A stretch of 64,000 nt of DNA from Noviherbaspirillum aerium (GTDB taxonomy: Bacteria > Pseudomonadota > Gammaproteobacteria > Burkholderiales > Burkholderiaceae_D), in the NCBI RefSeq assembly GCF_008929045.1, contig NZ_VFAH01000001.1:620001-684000 (forward strand), in the 5' to 3' direction. Below are positions 20,062 through 29,388 of this stretch, piece by piece; the first letter of the stretch is position 1; the number at the start of each line of letters is the position of its first letter. A program made the translations under genes and the position numbers. A model generated the notes under the pieces. It made no database searches. It saw only the letters and a program-made list of their open reading frames with translations, and was not told the origin of the DNA.

Positions 20062-21856
20062 CTCTTTATGCTCCAGCGCCGCTCTCGCTGCAGTGATGCG
20101 CCTGTTCATCATTGCAGCCGCATGGTTTGCTCTTGCATCGCCTGGCATCGGGCATGCCGAAGATGATTTCCTGCCGCCGGAAAAGGCATTCAAGTTCGCG
20201 GCGCGAATGATTGATGCCGGCACTGCCGAAGTCACGTTCACGATTGCCGACGGTTACTACATGTATCGCGAGCGCTTCGCGTTCAGCGCCGCCGGCGCTC
20301 AGCTCGGTACGCCTGTCATCCCGCAAGGAAAGATCAAGTTCGATGAAACCTTCCAGAAGGATGTGGAAACCTATCGGAAGACCGTTGCGATTACCCTGCC
20401 CGTCAATGCGGCATCCGATTTCAACCTCAAGGTGATGTCGCAAGGCTGCGCCGATCAAGGATTGTGCTACGCCCCGATGGAGTCGGTCGCCACGCTGTCA
20501 CCCGGCGGGGGCGGACTGCTGTCCACGATTCGTGCCGCGCAGCCGCAGTCCGCCATATCCAGCGCAGCCGTCGCGCCGACATTCCAGCCGGACAGCGAGA
20601 CCGGCCGCATAGAGGCTGCGCTGCAAAGCGGAAGCCTGCTTGGGATACTGCCGCTGTTTCTGCTGCTTGGACTCGGCCTGTCCTTCACGCCCTGCGTGCT
20701 GCCGATGGTGCCCATCCTCTCGTCCATCATTGTCGGCGACGGCAAGCAGGTCAGCCGCAGCCGCGGCCTGGCGTTGTCGGTTGCCTATTCACTCGGCATG
20801 GCGCTGATTTACACCGCGATGGGTATCGCCGCAGGGCTTGCCGGCGAAGGGCTGGCCGCAACTCTGCAGAATCCATGGGTGCTCGGCGCATTTGCCTTGC
20901 TCATCGCCATCCTTTCCCTGTCGATGTTCGATGTCTACCAGCTGCAAGTGCCTGCGGCAATACAGCAGCGTCTGGCGGCCGCTTCCGGAAAGCAGGTGTC
21001 GGGCAAGTTCCTCGGCGTCTTCAGCATGGGGGCAATCTCGGCGCTCATCATAGGTCCTTGCGTTGCGGCACCGCTTGCAGGTGCGCTGCTTTACATCAGC
21101 CAGACACGCAATGTCGTCATCGGCGGCAGCGCCCTGTTCGCCATGGCGGTTGGCATGAGCGTGCCGCTGCTCCTCGTCGGATTGTCGGCGGGGACATTGC
21201 TGCCACGCGCCGGTGCATGGATGCGTTCGGTCAAGCTGTTCTTCGGCATCCTGATGCTGGGAATGGCGCTCTGGATCGTGGCCCCCGTCACGCCGGGCTG
21301 GGTGCCCATGCTGGGCTGGGCCATGCTCGGCATCGGCTATGGCATTTATCTGCTGCGCGCCATCAGCCACAGCTGGCGTGCAAAGCTCTTTGCAGTGCTC
21401 GTCGCCGGTCTTGGGCTGATACAGCTTGTGGGCGTCGTGACCGGGGGACGCGATGTCCTCGCACCTCTTGCACACCTGAGCGGCGAGGTTCAGCACACCA
21501 AGTTCGTGCGCGTGAAATCCCTGGCAGACCTGGACGCGGAAATTGCCAAGGCAGCGGGCAAGACTGTGATGCTCGATTTTTACGCCGACTGGTGCGTCTC
21601 CTGCAAGGAAATGGAAAAGCTGACGTTTTCCGATCCACGCGTGCAGGCAAGATTTTCCGAAATGGTACTGCTTCAGGCCGACGTGACGGCCAACAATGAG
21701 GACGACAAGCGCTTGCTGAAGCGTTTCAACCTGTTCGGTCCTCCTGGCATCATTTTCTTCGACAAGCAGGGCGGGGAGATTGCCGGCGGACGCGTGATCG
21801 GCTATCAGAACGTCGACAAGTTCCTGCATGCACTCGATTCCGCAGGCAAGCTTTGA
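20054..21856 (+). CDS. dsbD: Thiol:disulfide interchange protein DsbD
   Basis: 600-residue membrane reductase that carries electrons from cytoplasmic thioredoxin to periplasmic DsbC and cytochrome c maturation. A signal peptide is followed by the N-terminal domain with the pair CADQGLC near residues 132-138. The eight-helix core has membrane cysteines at about 214 and 336, the same separation as in the Escherichia coli protein, and the C-terminal thioredoxin domain has C514-V-S-C517. The ATG at 20054 is chosen because AGGA lies 9 bp upstream; ATG 20048 is closer to that site. Overlaps cutA. Confidence 0.96.
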   Translation: MFNSLCSSAALAAVMRLFIIAAAWFALASPGIGHAEDDFLPPEKAFKFAARMIDAGTAEVTFTIADGYYMYRERFAFSAAGAQLGTPVIPQGKIKFDETFQKDVETYRKTVAITLPVNAASDFNLKVMSQGCADQGLCYAPMESVATLSPGGGGLLSTIRAAQPQSAISSAAVAPTFQPDSETGRIEAALQSGSLLGILPLFLLLGLGLSFTPCVLPMVPILSSIIVGDGKQVSRSRGLALSVAYSLGMALIYTAMGIAAGLAGEGLAATLQNPWVLGAFALLIAILSLSMFDVYQLQVPAAIQQRLAAASGKQVSGKFLGVFSMGAISALIIGPCVAAPLAGALLYISQTRNVVIGGSALFAMAVGMSVPLLLVGLSAGTLLPRAGAWMRSVKLFFGILMLGMALWIVAPVTPGWVPMLGWAMLGIGYGIYLLRAISHSWRAKLFAVLVAGLGLIQLVGVVTGGRDVLAPLAHLSGEVQHTKFVRVKSLADLDAEIAKAAGKTVMLDFYADWCVSCKEMEKLTFSDPRVQARFSEMVLLQADVTANNEDDKRLLKRFNLFGPPGIIFFDKQGGEIAGGRVIGYQNVDKFLHALDSAGKL

Positions 21857-21916
21857 TCATGCTGCAAGCGAAGACGCATATATCCGCTTTGTTATAAGGA
21901 ACTGACAACTTTGTTC

Positions 21917-21945
21917 TTGAGCAAGCGAACACAACACACTATATT
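21917..21945 (+). promoter_or_regulatory. Promoter upstream of the peroxiredoxin gene
   Basis: TTGAGC at 21917-21922, a 17-nt spacer and TATATT at 21940-21945, followed 30 bp later by the ATG with its GGGAGAA ribosome site. A convincing sigma-70 arrangement. I see no clear OxyR-type operator. Confidence 0.65.
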
Positions 21946-21975
21946 TAAGCGTTCAACAACTTTTGGGAGAACGAC

Positions 21976-22614
21976 ATGACGCTAAGGCTTGGCGATACCG
22001 CGCCCGATTTTGAACAGGATTCCTCGATCGGCAAGATCAAGTTTCATGAATGGGCCGGCGATTCCTGGGTAGTACTCTTTTCCCATCCTGCCGATTTCAC
22101 TCCGGTGTGCACTACCGAGCTTGGCCTGACTGCCAAGCTGAAACCGGAATTCGATCAGCGCAATGTCAAGGCGATTGCCTTGTCCGTTGACCCGGCTGAC
22201 AAGCATGTGCAATGGATCAAGGATATCGAAGAAACGCAGAAGACAGTGGTCGGTTTCCCGATCATCGCCGACGCGGACAAGACAGTCGCTCAACTGTACG
22301 ACATGATTCATCCGAATCAATCCGAAAGCGCAACGGTACGTTCGCTGTTCGTGATCGATCCCAAGAAAAAGGTAAGGCTGATCATTACTTATCCGATGAG
22401 CACCGGACGGAATTTCGATGAAGTGCTGCGCGTTATCGATGCTCTGCAACTGACCGATGGCTATACCGTGGCTACGCCGGGCAACTGGAAAGACGGCGAT
22501 GACGTCATTATTCCGCTGACCGTTCAGGATGAAGCAGTGATCAAGCAAAAGTATCCGAAAGGATATACGGCACCGCGTCCCTATCTACGCCTGACGCCCC
22601 AGCCCAACAAGTAA
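21976..22614 (+). CDS. 1-Cys peroxiredoxin (Prx6 type)
   Basis: 212-residue peroxidase that reduces hydrogen peroxide and organic peroxides. The peroxidatic cysteine is C45 in HPADFTPVCTTELG. There is no second cysteine anywhere, so it needs an external thiol partner. The long C-terminal arm (GDDVIIPLTVQDEAVIKQKYPKG) is typical of Prx6/AhpC2 proteins. It stands alone between its own promoter and terminator. Confidence 0.96.
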   Translation: MTLRLGDTAPDFEQDSSIGKIKFHEWAGDSWVVLFSHPADFTPVCTTELGLTAKLKPEFDQRNVKAIALSVDPADKHVQWIKDIEETQKTVVGFPIIADADKTVAQLYDMIHPNQSESATVRSLFVIDPKKKVRLIITYPMSTGRNFDEVLRVIDALQLTDGYTVATPGNWKDGDDVIIPLTVQDEAVIKQKYPKGYTAPRPYLRLTPQPNK

Positions 22615-22660
22615 TCATCAAGTACCCGGCTAAACGATTCCGCAAACGCGGGCCGCCATA

Positions 22661-22697
22661 AAACGAAAAGCGCTTCCCGGAGCGCTTTTCGTTTTTG
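22661..22697 (+). terminator. Terminator after the peroxiredoxin gene
   Basis: AAACGAAAAGCGCT at 22661-22674 pairs perfectly with AGCGCTTTTCGTTT at 22681-22694 around TCCCGG, followed by more T. The symmetric A and T tracts could also end minus-strand transcription of the corA-like gene. Confidence 0.85.
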
Positions 22698-22713
22698 GCG
22701 AAAGCAGTCGATA

Positions 22714-22770
22714 GTGCCAGCGGCAATCTGCCTCGGCGCCGGCTAGGCCGGTCCGGGCGAAAACGCTCTA
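22714..22770 (-). repeat. Partial copy of the 186-bp inverted-repeat element
   Basis: The segment ends in CGAAAACGCTC-TA, one base different from the terminal repeat CGAAAGCGCTC-TA of the full element at 34390-34579. Its inner part, CCAGCGGCAATCTGCCTCGGC, is close to the corresponding part of the second copy at 46902-47059. Only about 57 bp of one end is recognisable. The terminal TA overlaps the corA-like stop codon (22768-22770, TAG on the minus strand). Confidence 0.6.
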
Positions 22771-23898
22771 ACGATGCTCATCCGCCGCCTTGTCCTCGAG
22801 ATAGCGGTTGCGGCGAAAGAAGAACAGCAGTCCCGCAACCATCACCGCCATCGACCCGATCGTGATCCAGAAACCGGATGCATCCTTCAGCAGCGGCATC
22901 TCGGCGAAATTCATTCCGAAAATGCCGGTGATCAATGTCAACGGCATGAACAAGGCGGTAATGACCGTGAGGGTACGCATGATTTCGCTGGTACGATGGG
23001 CCATTGCTGAAAAGTGTATCTGCACGGCCGATTCGATCGTCGCCTCCATGCGCTGGGCGTGCGTCAGCACGCGGGTGATATGTTCCATCACATCATTGAT
23101 CCGCACCAGCAGAAGATCCATGCTCCGGTTCGGAGCGTTCGCATCCTGGGTATCCACAAGATAATCCCGCAGCTCCTGCAAGGCGTCGCGCTGGCCTTCG
23201 CTTAGCTGGTCCAGCTTGCGCAATTCAATACGCGCATCGAGCAGGGCCATCCAATCGTTGAAGCGGCTGCGCGGGTTGAGCAAGGCGCGTTGCCAGCGGT
23301 CGATCTGCCCACTGAGCGGCTGGCGCAGCGCAAGATACTGATCCACCATGGCATTGAGAAGGCGCAGCATCAGTTCCGCCGGAGATGAGGGCAATCGCGA
23401 GACATGCCCGTTGCCACCGGCGTTGCCGTTGCCACGTACGCGCTGCTCCAGCAGACGTGCACGCAATGCCTCAATGGTCCGGCTTTGCGATGCATGCACC
23501 GTTACCAACGCGCCTTCCATCAGCATGAAGGTGACGGGACGGGTCATCAGTTTGGTCAATGCCGGAGGAATCTTCCGTTTCTGCGAGTCGGCATCCGACT
23601 CCTCCCCCGCCTGGCGGACTTCGTTGCCGGCATCCAGCGCCAGCTTGCGGAAAACCACCATGGCGTACTCCTGGGTCGAATCGAAATAGGAGGGATGGCT
23701 GAGATTGATCGCATCGGTCAGGTGCAGGTCATAGATATGCACCTGCGTCATGCGCTCGATTGCGTCGCGCCAAGCCTGCGTGTCGGCGCTAACTTCTTCA
23801 TGCGTTGCATCGATCCACAAGAAGCCGTCTGAAGACCTTGCCTCGGGAGGACCGGGAAGCTGAGTAATGGAGGAACCGGAGATGTGAAAGATATCCAT
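22768..23898 (-). CDS. CorA/ZntB-family divalent metal transporter
   Basis: 376-residue pentameric inner-membrane channel or transporter for Mg, Co, Ni or Zn. A large cytoplasmic domain is followed by two C-terminal helices, with the selectivity motif GMN in GIFGMNFAEMP between them and a short basic-acidic tail. The start MDIFHISGSS at 23898 is preferred to a frame extension of 59 residues without family resemblance. CorA and ZntB differ in direction and metal; the motif sequence GMNFAEMP favours CorA. The stop codon lies at the edge of a repeat element. Confidence 0.9.
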   Translation of the reverse strand: MDIFHISGSSITQLPGPPEARSSDGFLWIDATHEEVSADTQAWRDAIERMTQVHIYDLHLTDAINLSHPSYFDSTQEYAMVVFRKLALDAGNEVRQAGEESDADSQKRKIPPALTKLMTRPVTFMLMEGALVTVHASQSRTIEALRARLLEQRVRGNGNAGGNGHVSRLPSSPAELMLRLLNAMVDQYLALRQPLSGQIDRWQRALLNPRSRFNDWMALLDARIELRKLDQLSEGQRDALQELRDYLVDTQDANAPNRSMDLLLVRINDVMEHITRVLTHAQRMEATIESAVQIHFSAMAHRTSEIMRTLTVITALFMPLTLITGIFGMNFAEMPLLKDASGFWITIGSMAVMVAGLLFFFRRNRYLEDKAADEHR

Positions 23899-24189
23899 GT
23901 ACGGCAGCAACTGTTTGGGAGTAGGGTGAAGGGTAGCAGCAAAGCGGCAGACCGGGCGAGGCGGGATTCCGGCCTGGAAAGGCTTGCCCAGGGTTGTGCG
24001 GTTTTCGCCAGGCAAGTCGGGCATGCAGATGCGGTTCTTGCCGGATGCGGCAAGCTCCGCGCCGGTCTGCGGCATTGCCGCTTCTATTTGCCGGACGGCC
24101 TATGGCTGCGTAGAAAGGATCTGGGCATCTGCAGGCTGGCTGAGCCCTCGCTGCGGCGCACGCCAGCCTGTCGACTTGCTTCCAGCCGT

Positions 24190-25320
<1,131 letters not shown>

Positions 25321-25418
25321 TCACCTCCCGCTTCTCCTCCCTGAGCGGGGCCTATCGTGGCATTAGCGATAAGGCGTTACTGCCCTGGAGATCTTCCCCT
25401 TTCTCCAGGGTTTTTTTT
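25321..25418 (+). ncRNA. Candidate small RNA with three hairpins and a terminator
   Basis: Between minus-strand hemB and engB the plus strand holds three hairpins. They are CCCGCT/AGCGGG (25327-25332, 25344-25349) with a CTCCTCCC loop; GCCTATCG/CGATAAGGC (25350-25357, 25367-25375) with one bulge; and a 9-bp terminator stem CCCTGGAGA/TCTCCAGGG (25383-25391, 25402-25410) followed by eight T. TCACCTCC at 25321-25328 equals the anti-Shine-Dalgarno end of 16S rRNA. No plus-strand gene lies upstream that would need this terminator. No clear promoter found. Confidence 0.5.
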
Positions 25419-25429
25419 GCCCGTTGGGG

Positions 25430-26146
25430 TCAGCCTTCATCGCCTTCCAGACTTTCGCCGGCATCCTCGTCGTGCAGATCGTCCTCCTGCAAGCCCAGCA
25501 ATTCCTGAATTTTCGCATCGGCTTCTTCCAGCCCGATACGTTTCAATGCGGAAAACAGCTGTACGGTGAAGGGAAAAGGCTGGCCTTGTTCATCCGCATA
25601 ACTGTTCAGCACAGTACGTGCAAGCCGCAATGCATTGGCCGATTCATTCCGGTTCAGCTTGTCGGCCTTGGTCAGCACGCAATGCACCGGTTTTCCCGTC
25701 GGCGCAAACCATTCCAGCATCTGGACGTCGAGATCGGTGAACGGCCGGCGCGAATCCATGATCAGCACCAAGGCGGCAAGCTGCTCGCGCCGCTGAACGT
25801 AGTCGCCCAGCAGAGCCTGCCAGTGCAGCTTGGCGTCGCCCGATACCTCGGCATAGCCATAGCCCGGCAAATCGACCAGGAGGGCGCGTATCTCGTCCAC
25901 CTTGGTCGGATCCTTGCGGTGCTGCGCCACATGGGCGCCGCCAATCGAAAAATAGTTGATGTGCTGCGTGCGGCCCGGCGTCTTGGAGGCAAACGCCAGT
26001 TTCTTCTGATTGCAGAGGATATTGATGGCGGTGGACTTGCCGGCATTGGAACGGCCGGCGAAAGCGATTTCCGGAACTTGCGTCTTTGGCAAATCGCGAA
26101 GATGGTTCACCGTAGTGAAGAAACGGGCTTGCCAAAGTAGGGACAT
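25430..26146 (-). CDS. engB: Ribosome biogenesis GTPase EngB (YihA/YsxC)
   Basis: 238-residue essential GTPase acting in large-subunit assembly. G motifs are G1 [10 protein letters not shown]3 DLPGYG and G4 TKADK. The usual core is followed by an unusually acidic C-terminal tail rich in Glu and Asp. The start [16 protein letters not shown] fits the family. It faces the cytochrome c4 gene across a 240-bp divergent spacer, a common arrangement in betaproteobacteria. Confidence 0.96.
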   Translation of the reverse strand: MSLLWQARFFTTVNHLRDLPKTQVPEIAFAGRSNAGKSTAINILCNQKKLAFASKTPGRTQHINYFSIGGAHVAQHRKDPTKVDEIRALLVDLPGYGYAEVSGDAKLHWQALLGDYVQRREQLAALVLIMDSRRPFTDLDVQMLEWFAPTGKPVHCVLTKADKLNRNESANALRLARTVLNSYADEQGQPFPFTVQLFSALKRIGLEEADAKIQELLGLQEDDLHDEDAGESLEGDEG

Positions 26147-26213
26147 AGGGAGAATGAAAAGCGTGAAGAGCCGCAGAGAAAATGCAGCAAGGGAAGTAAA
26201 AACGGCAAAAACC

Positions 26214-26225
26214 TATTGTACAATA
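26214..26225. promoter_or_regulatory. 12-bp palindrome in the engB/cytochrome c4 spacer
   Basis: TATTGTACAATA is a perfect palindrome that reads TACAAT on both strands. It could supply the -10 boxes of two divergent promoters, or an operator. -35 boxes are poor on both sides (GCAACA on the minus strand at 17 bp), so promoter function is tentative. Confidence 0.4.
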
Positions 26226-26386
26226 AGAGGTTATGTGTGTTGCGCCACCGAGGCGCCACCAAGAAGGTATTTTGCGCTGCAACTCCGGCGTGCCGTTCGC
26301 GACCAGTCCCATGATGTCGCGTGGCGCAGACGGGGGCAACCGCCGCCACTGGCCAGAATTTTAATATCAAGTCTCAGGGTGTTTGA

Positions 26387-27046
26387 ATGAACCGTGCGTT
26401 TTTACCGTTTGTGAAGTCCTTGTTCGTCGCAATGCTGGCAGTCTCTTCGGTGGCCTATGCAGCGGAAGAGAAGAAGGCGCCCAAGGCTGATCCCGCCAAA
26501 GGAGAGGCAATCTACACCCAGGGCGATGCGTCCCGCAACGTCACCGCCTGCCTCGCCTGCCATGGCCCTGCCGGAAATTCGACCATTGCGCAAAACCCCA
26601 AGCTCGCCGGACAGCATCCGGAGTACCTGGCCAAGCAGCTCGCCGACTTCAGGACGCCGCAGCGCAACAATCCGATCATGACGCCGATTTCCAAGGCATT
26701 GAGCGATGAAGACATGAAGAACATCGCGGCCTATCTGGACAAGCAGCAGCAGAAGCCGGGCGCCGCCCGCAACAAGGATACCGTCGAAGCCGGCAAGAAG
26801 ATCTATCGTGCCGGCATTGCGGAAAAGAATGTGCCTGCATGTGCGGCCTGCCATGGCCCGAACGGCTCGGGGATCCCTGCGCAATTCGCCCGTCTTGGCG
26901 GCCAGCATCAGGAGTACACTGCTGCTCAGCTGATCAGCTTCCGTACGGGTGCACGCAACAACAGCGCGCAAATGACGACGATCGCCAAGCGCATGTCCGA
27001 TGATGAAATTCAGGCAGTGTCAGACTATATCGCCGGCTTGAAATAA
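26387..27046 (+). CDS. Dihaem cytochrome c4
   Basis: 219-residue periplasmic electron carrier. A signal peptide ends at about residue 25 (VAYA-AEE). Two haem-binding CXXCH motifs, CLACH at 55-59 and CAACH at 152-156, lie in two homologous halves, each followed by the GQHPEYLAKQL / GQHQEYTAAQL helix and a distal Met region (NPIM, NSAQM). This is the cytochrome c4 pattern. It usually feeds terminal oxidases. The System II maturation genes follow downstream. Confidence 0.96.
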   Translation: MNRAFLPFVKSLFVAMLAVSSVAYAAEEKKAPKADPAKGEAIYTQGDASRNVTACLACHGPAGNSTIAQNPKLAGQHPEYLAKQLADFRTPQRNNPIMTPISKALSDEDMKNIAAYLDKQQQKPGAARNKDTVEAGKKIYRAGIAEKNVPACAACHGPNGSGIPAQFARLGGQHQEYTAAQLISFRTGARNNSAQMTTIAKRMSDDEIQAVSDYIAGLK

Positions 27047-27083
27047 TCAGAAAACAGCGAAGCAAGAGAAGCAAGAAACGGAG

Positions 27084-27120
27084 GGGGTGGCGGATGCCGC
27101 CCCCTTTTCTTTTGTTTTGT
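27084..27120 (+). terminator. Terminator after the cytochrome c4 gene
   Basis: GGGGGTGGC at 27084-27092 pairs with GCCGCCCCC at 27097-27105, including one G-T pair, around the loop GGAT. A T-rich tract (TTTTCTTTTGTTTTG) follows. Confidence 0.8.
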
Positions 27121-27138
27121 TTTGATGCCTAAAAATTC

Positions 27139-29247
27139 ATGAGCACTAGCACCTCCGGGTTACACCTCAATACCAGACGCCGCTGGCTTGCCGATGCCGT
27201 CGAGCTGGTTTCCTCCATGCGGTTCGCGATCAGCCTGCTGACCCTGATTGCCATTGCGTCAGTGATCGGCACAGTGCTCAAGCAGAACGAGCCGATGCCG
27301 AACTACGTCAACCAGTTCGGTCCGTTCTGGTTCGAGGTGTTCAACAAGCTGGGGCTGTACGCCGTTTATTCGACCTGGTGGTTCCTGCTCATCATGGCGT
27401 TCCTGGTGCTGTCCACGAGCCTGTGCATCATCCGCAATACGCCCAAGATGCTCAGGGACATGCGCAGCTGGCGTGAAAACGTGCGCGAACAGTCGCTGCG
27501 CAACTTTCATCACAGGGCGGAATGGAGCAGCGCGTTTCCCCTCACCGGTTTTGCACAGCAGCTGGCGCAGCGCATTGCGGCCGGCGGCTACAAGGTAAAG
27601 GTGGTGGGCAAGGAGGGCGGTGTGCTGATTGCCGCCAAGCAGGGCGCAGCCAACAAATGGGGCTATATCTTTGCGCACAGCGCGATTGTCATCATCTGCG
27701 TCGGCGGCCTGCTCGATTCCGATCTGCCGGTTCGCTTCCAGCAATGGTTCGGCGGCAAGACACCGTTCACCGGCGGCGGCATCATCGCCGACATCCCGGC
27801 GCAGCATCGCCTCGGATTGGGCAATCCCTCCTTCCGCGGCAATACCTTCATTCCCGAAGGCGGCACCGCCAATACCGCCATTCTTCCGCAGCAGAGCGGC
27901 GTCCTCGTGCAGGAATTGCCGTTCTCGATCCAGCTGAAGAAATTCATCATCGAACATTATTCGACCGGCATGCCCAAGCTGTTTGCCAGCGAAGTCGTGG
28001 TGCGCGATGCGGAAACCGGCAAGACCTTCGAAGCGACGATCAAGGTCAACGAGCCTTTGATTTACAAAGGCATCGCCGTTTACCAGTCGAGTTTCGACGA
28101 CGGCGGCAGCAGGCTGAAGCTGACCGGCCACTCAATGCGGGGAGCGGTTCACCAGAGCTTCGTCGTGACTGGCGAAGTGGGCAATTCCACCCCCCTGGCC
28201 AGCGACAAGGGCTCCGAGTACACCATCGAATGGAGCGGCTTCCGGCCGTTCAATGTGGAAAACATGGCGCAACAGGGACAGGATGTGCGGGCGGTCGACC
28301 AGAACAGGAGCTTCAACGAAAAATTCTCGGCCGGCCTCGACAAGCAGCTTGGTTCGGCAGCGAAGAACCCCAATAACAAGGATTTGAAGAACGTCGGTCC
28401 GAGCGTGCAGTACAAGCTGCGCGACAAGAACGGGCAGGCAAAGGAATTCCATAATTACATGCAACCGGTAGAGGTGGATGGCGCGTATGTGTTTCTGGCA
28501 GGCATGCGCGAAACGCCCAGCGAACCCTTCCGCTATCTGCGCATTCCCGCCGACGAGAATGACAGTGTCGAGGAATGGATGCGCTTGCGCGCCGCGGTGT
28601 CAAATGCCGAGCTGCGCCAGGAAGCCGCCAGGCGCTATGCCCGGCATGCGATGCCGGAACAGAAGGAAAATGCGGCAAATCTGCGCGATCAACTCGAGCG
28701 TTCCGCACTGCGCGGGCTGGAAATCTTTGCCGGTGACGGCAAGGAAACCGGTTATTTGGCCGTTTCGCGTTTCCTGGAAAGAGTGCCGGTCGCAGAACAG
28801 GAAAAAGCCGCAGAAATTTTCATGAAAATTCTGAACGGCAGCATGTGGGAACTATGGCAAGCTGCGCGTGTGAAGGATGGCCTCAAGGAAGCTGCCGCAG
28901 ATGAGAAGCATGGCCGCTTCCTGCAGATGGCGACCAACGCCATTTCCGATGCGGCTTTCTACGCGGCGCCGGTCTACTTGCGGCTCAACGAGTTCGAGGA
29001 GGTCAAGGCATCCGTGCTCCAGGTTACGCGGTCACCGGGAAAGTATGTGGTGTATTTCGGATGCCTGCTGCTCACGCTTGGCGTATTCGCGATGTTCTAC
29101 ATCCGCGAGCGGCGTCTTTGGGTATGGCTGAAGCCGCAGGAGGGAGGCGGTACGCACGCGCTCATGGCGCTGAGTGCGCAGCGCAAGACTCTGGATTTCG
29201 AGAAGGAATTCGAAGTGCTCAAAGCGCAGCTTGTGCAATCGAATTGA
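27139..29247 (+). CDS. resB: Cytochrome c biogenesis protein ResB
   Basis: 702-residue System II (Ccs) protein that with CcsB carries haem across the membrane and attaches it to apocytochrome c. It begins with a cytoplasmic leader and hydrophobic segments near residues 30-50 and 70-95, a third near 175, a very large periplasmic domain, and a last helix near 640. MRFAISLLTLIAIASVIGTVLKQNEP is typical of ResB. No ribosome site is obvious directly before the ATG. Pairs with CcsB downstream. Confidence 0.95.
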   Translation: MSTSTSGLHLNTRRRWLADAVELVSSMRFAISLLTLIAIASVIGTVLKQNEPMPNYVNQFGPFWFEVFNKLGLYAVYSTWWFLLIMAFLVLSTSLCIIRNTPKMLRDMRSWRENVREQSLRNFHHRAEWSSAFPLTGFAQQLAQRIAAGGYKVKVVGKEGGVLIAAKQGAANKWGYIFAHSAIVIICVGGLLDSDLPVRFQQWFGGKTPFTGGGIIADIPAQHRLGLGNPSFRGNTFIPEGGTANTAILPQQSGVLVQELPFSIQLKKFIIEHYSTGMPKLFASEVVVRDAETGKTFEATIKVNEPLIYKGIAVYQSSFDDGGSRLKLTGHSMRGAVHQSFVVTGEVGNSTPLASDKGSEYTIEWSGFRPFNVENMAQQGQDVRAVDQNRSFNEKFSAGLDKQLGSAAKNPNNKDLKNVGPSVQYKLRDKNGQAKEFHNYMQPVEVDGAYVFLAGMRETPSEPFRYLRIPADENDSVEEWMRLRAAVSNAELRQEAARRYARHAMPEQKENAANLRDQLERSALRGLEIFAGDGKETGYLAVSRFLERVPVAEQEKAAEIFMKILNGSMWELWQAARVKDGLKEAAADEKHGRFLQMATNAISDAAFYAAPVYLRLNEFEEVKASVLQVTRSPGKYVVYFGCLLLTLGVFAMFYIRERRLWVWLKPQEGGGTHALMALSAQRKTLDFEKEFEVLKAQLVQSN

Positions 29248-29311
29248 GTTAGCATCGGGATGGACGAGACAACGCAGGTGAAGCGGTTGCTTCCCTTGCG
29301 CTGCATTCCCG

Positions 29312-29369
29312 GAGTGCCTGGAATGCATATTGATTGCGTGCTGTCATGAAAGCCAGACGGGCATGACAG
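29312..29369 (+). repeat. Two inverted repeats in the resB-ccsB spacer
   Basis: TGCATTCC at 29312-29319 pairs with GGAATGCA at 29330-29337, and CTGTCATG at 29341-29348 pairs with CATGACAG at 29362-29369. Both are perfect 8-bp arms in the 141-bp spacer. No T-run follows. They could be mRNA stability or attenuation elements between the two genes. Confidence 0.55.
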
Positions 29370-29388
29370 GCGCCATGGAGAGAAAGCA

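Noticed and set aside
22661-22694. AGCGCTTTTCG of the peroxiredoxin terminator as a terminal repeat of the MITE-like element
   Set aside because: It resembles GAGCGCTTTCGG, but a perfect hairpin with a T-run explains it fully; a deleted element spanning 22680-22770 cannot be ruled out.
25383-25418. Terminator as the end of engB
   Set aside because: engB is read on the minus strand; the T-run lies on the plus strand and would come before the stem for that transcript.
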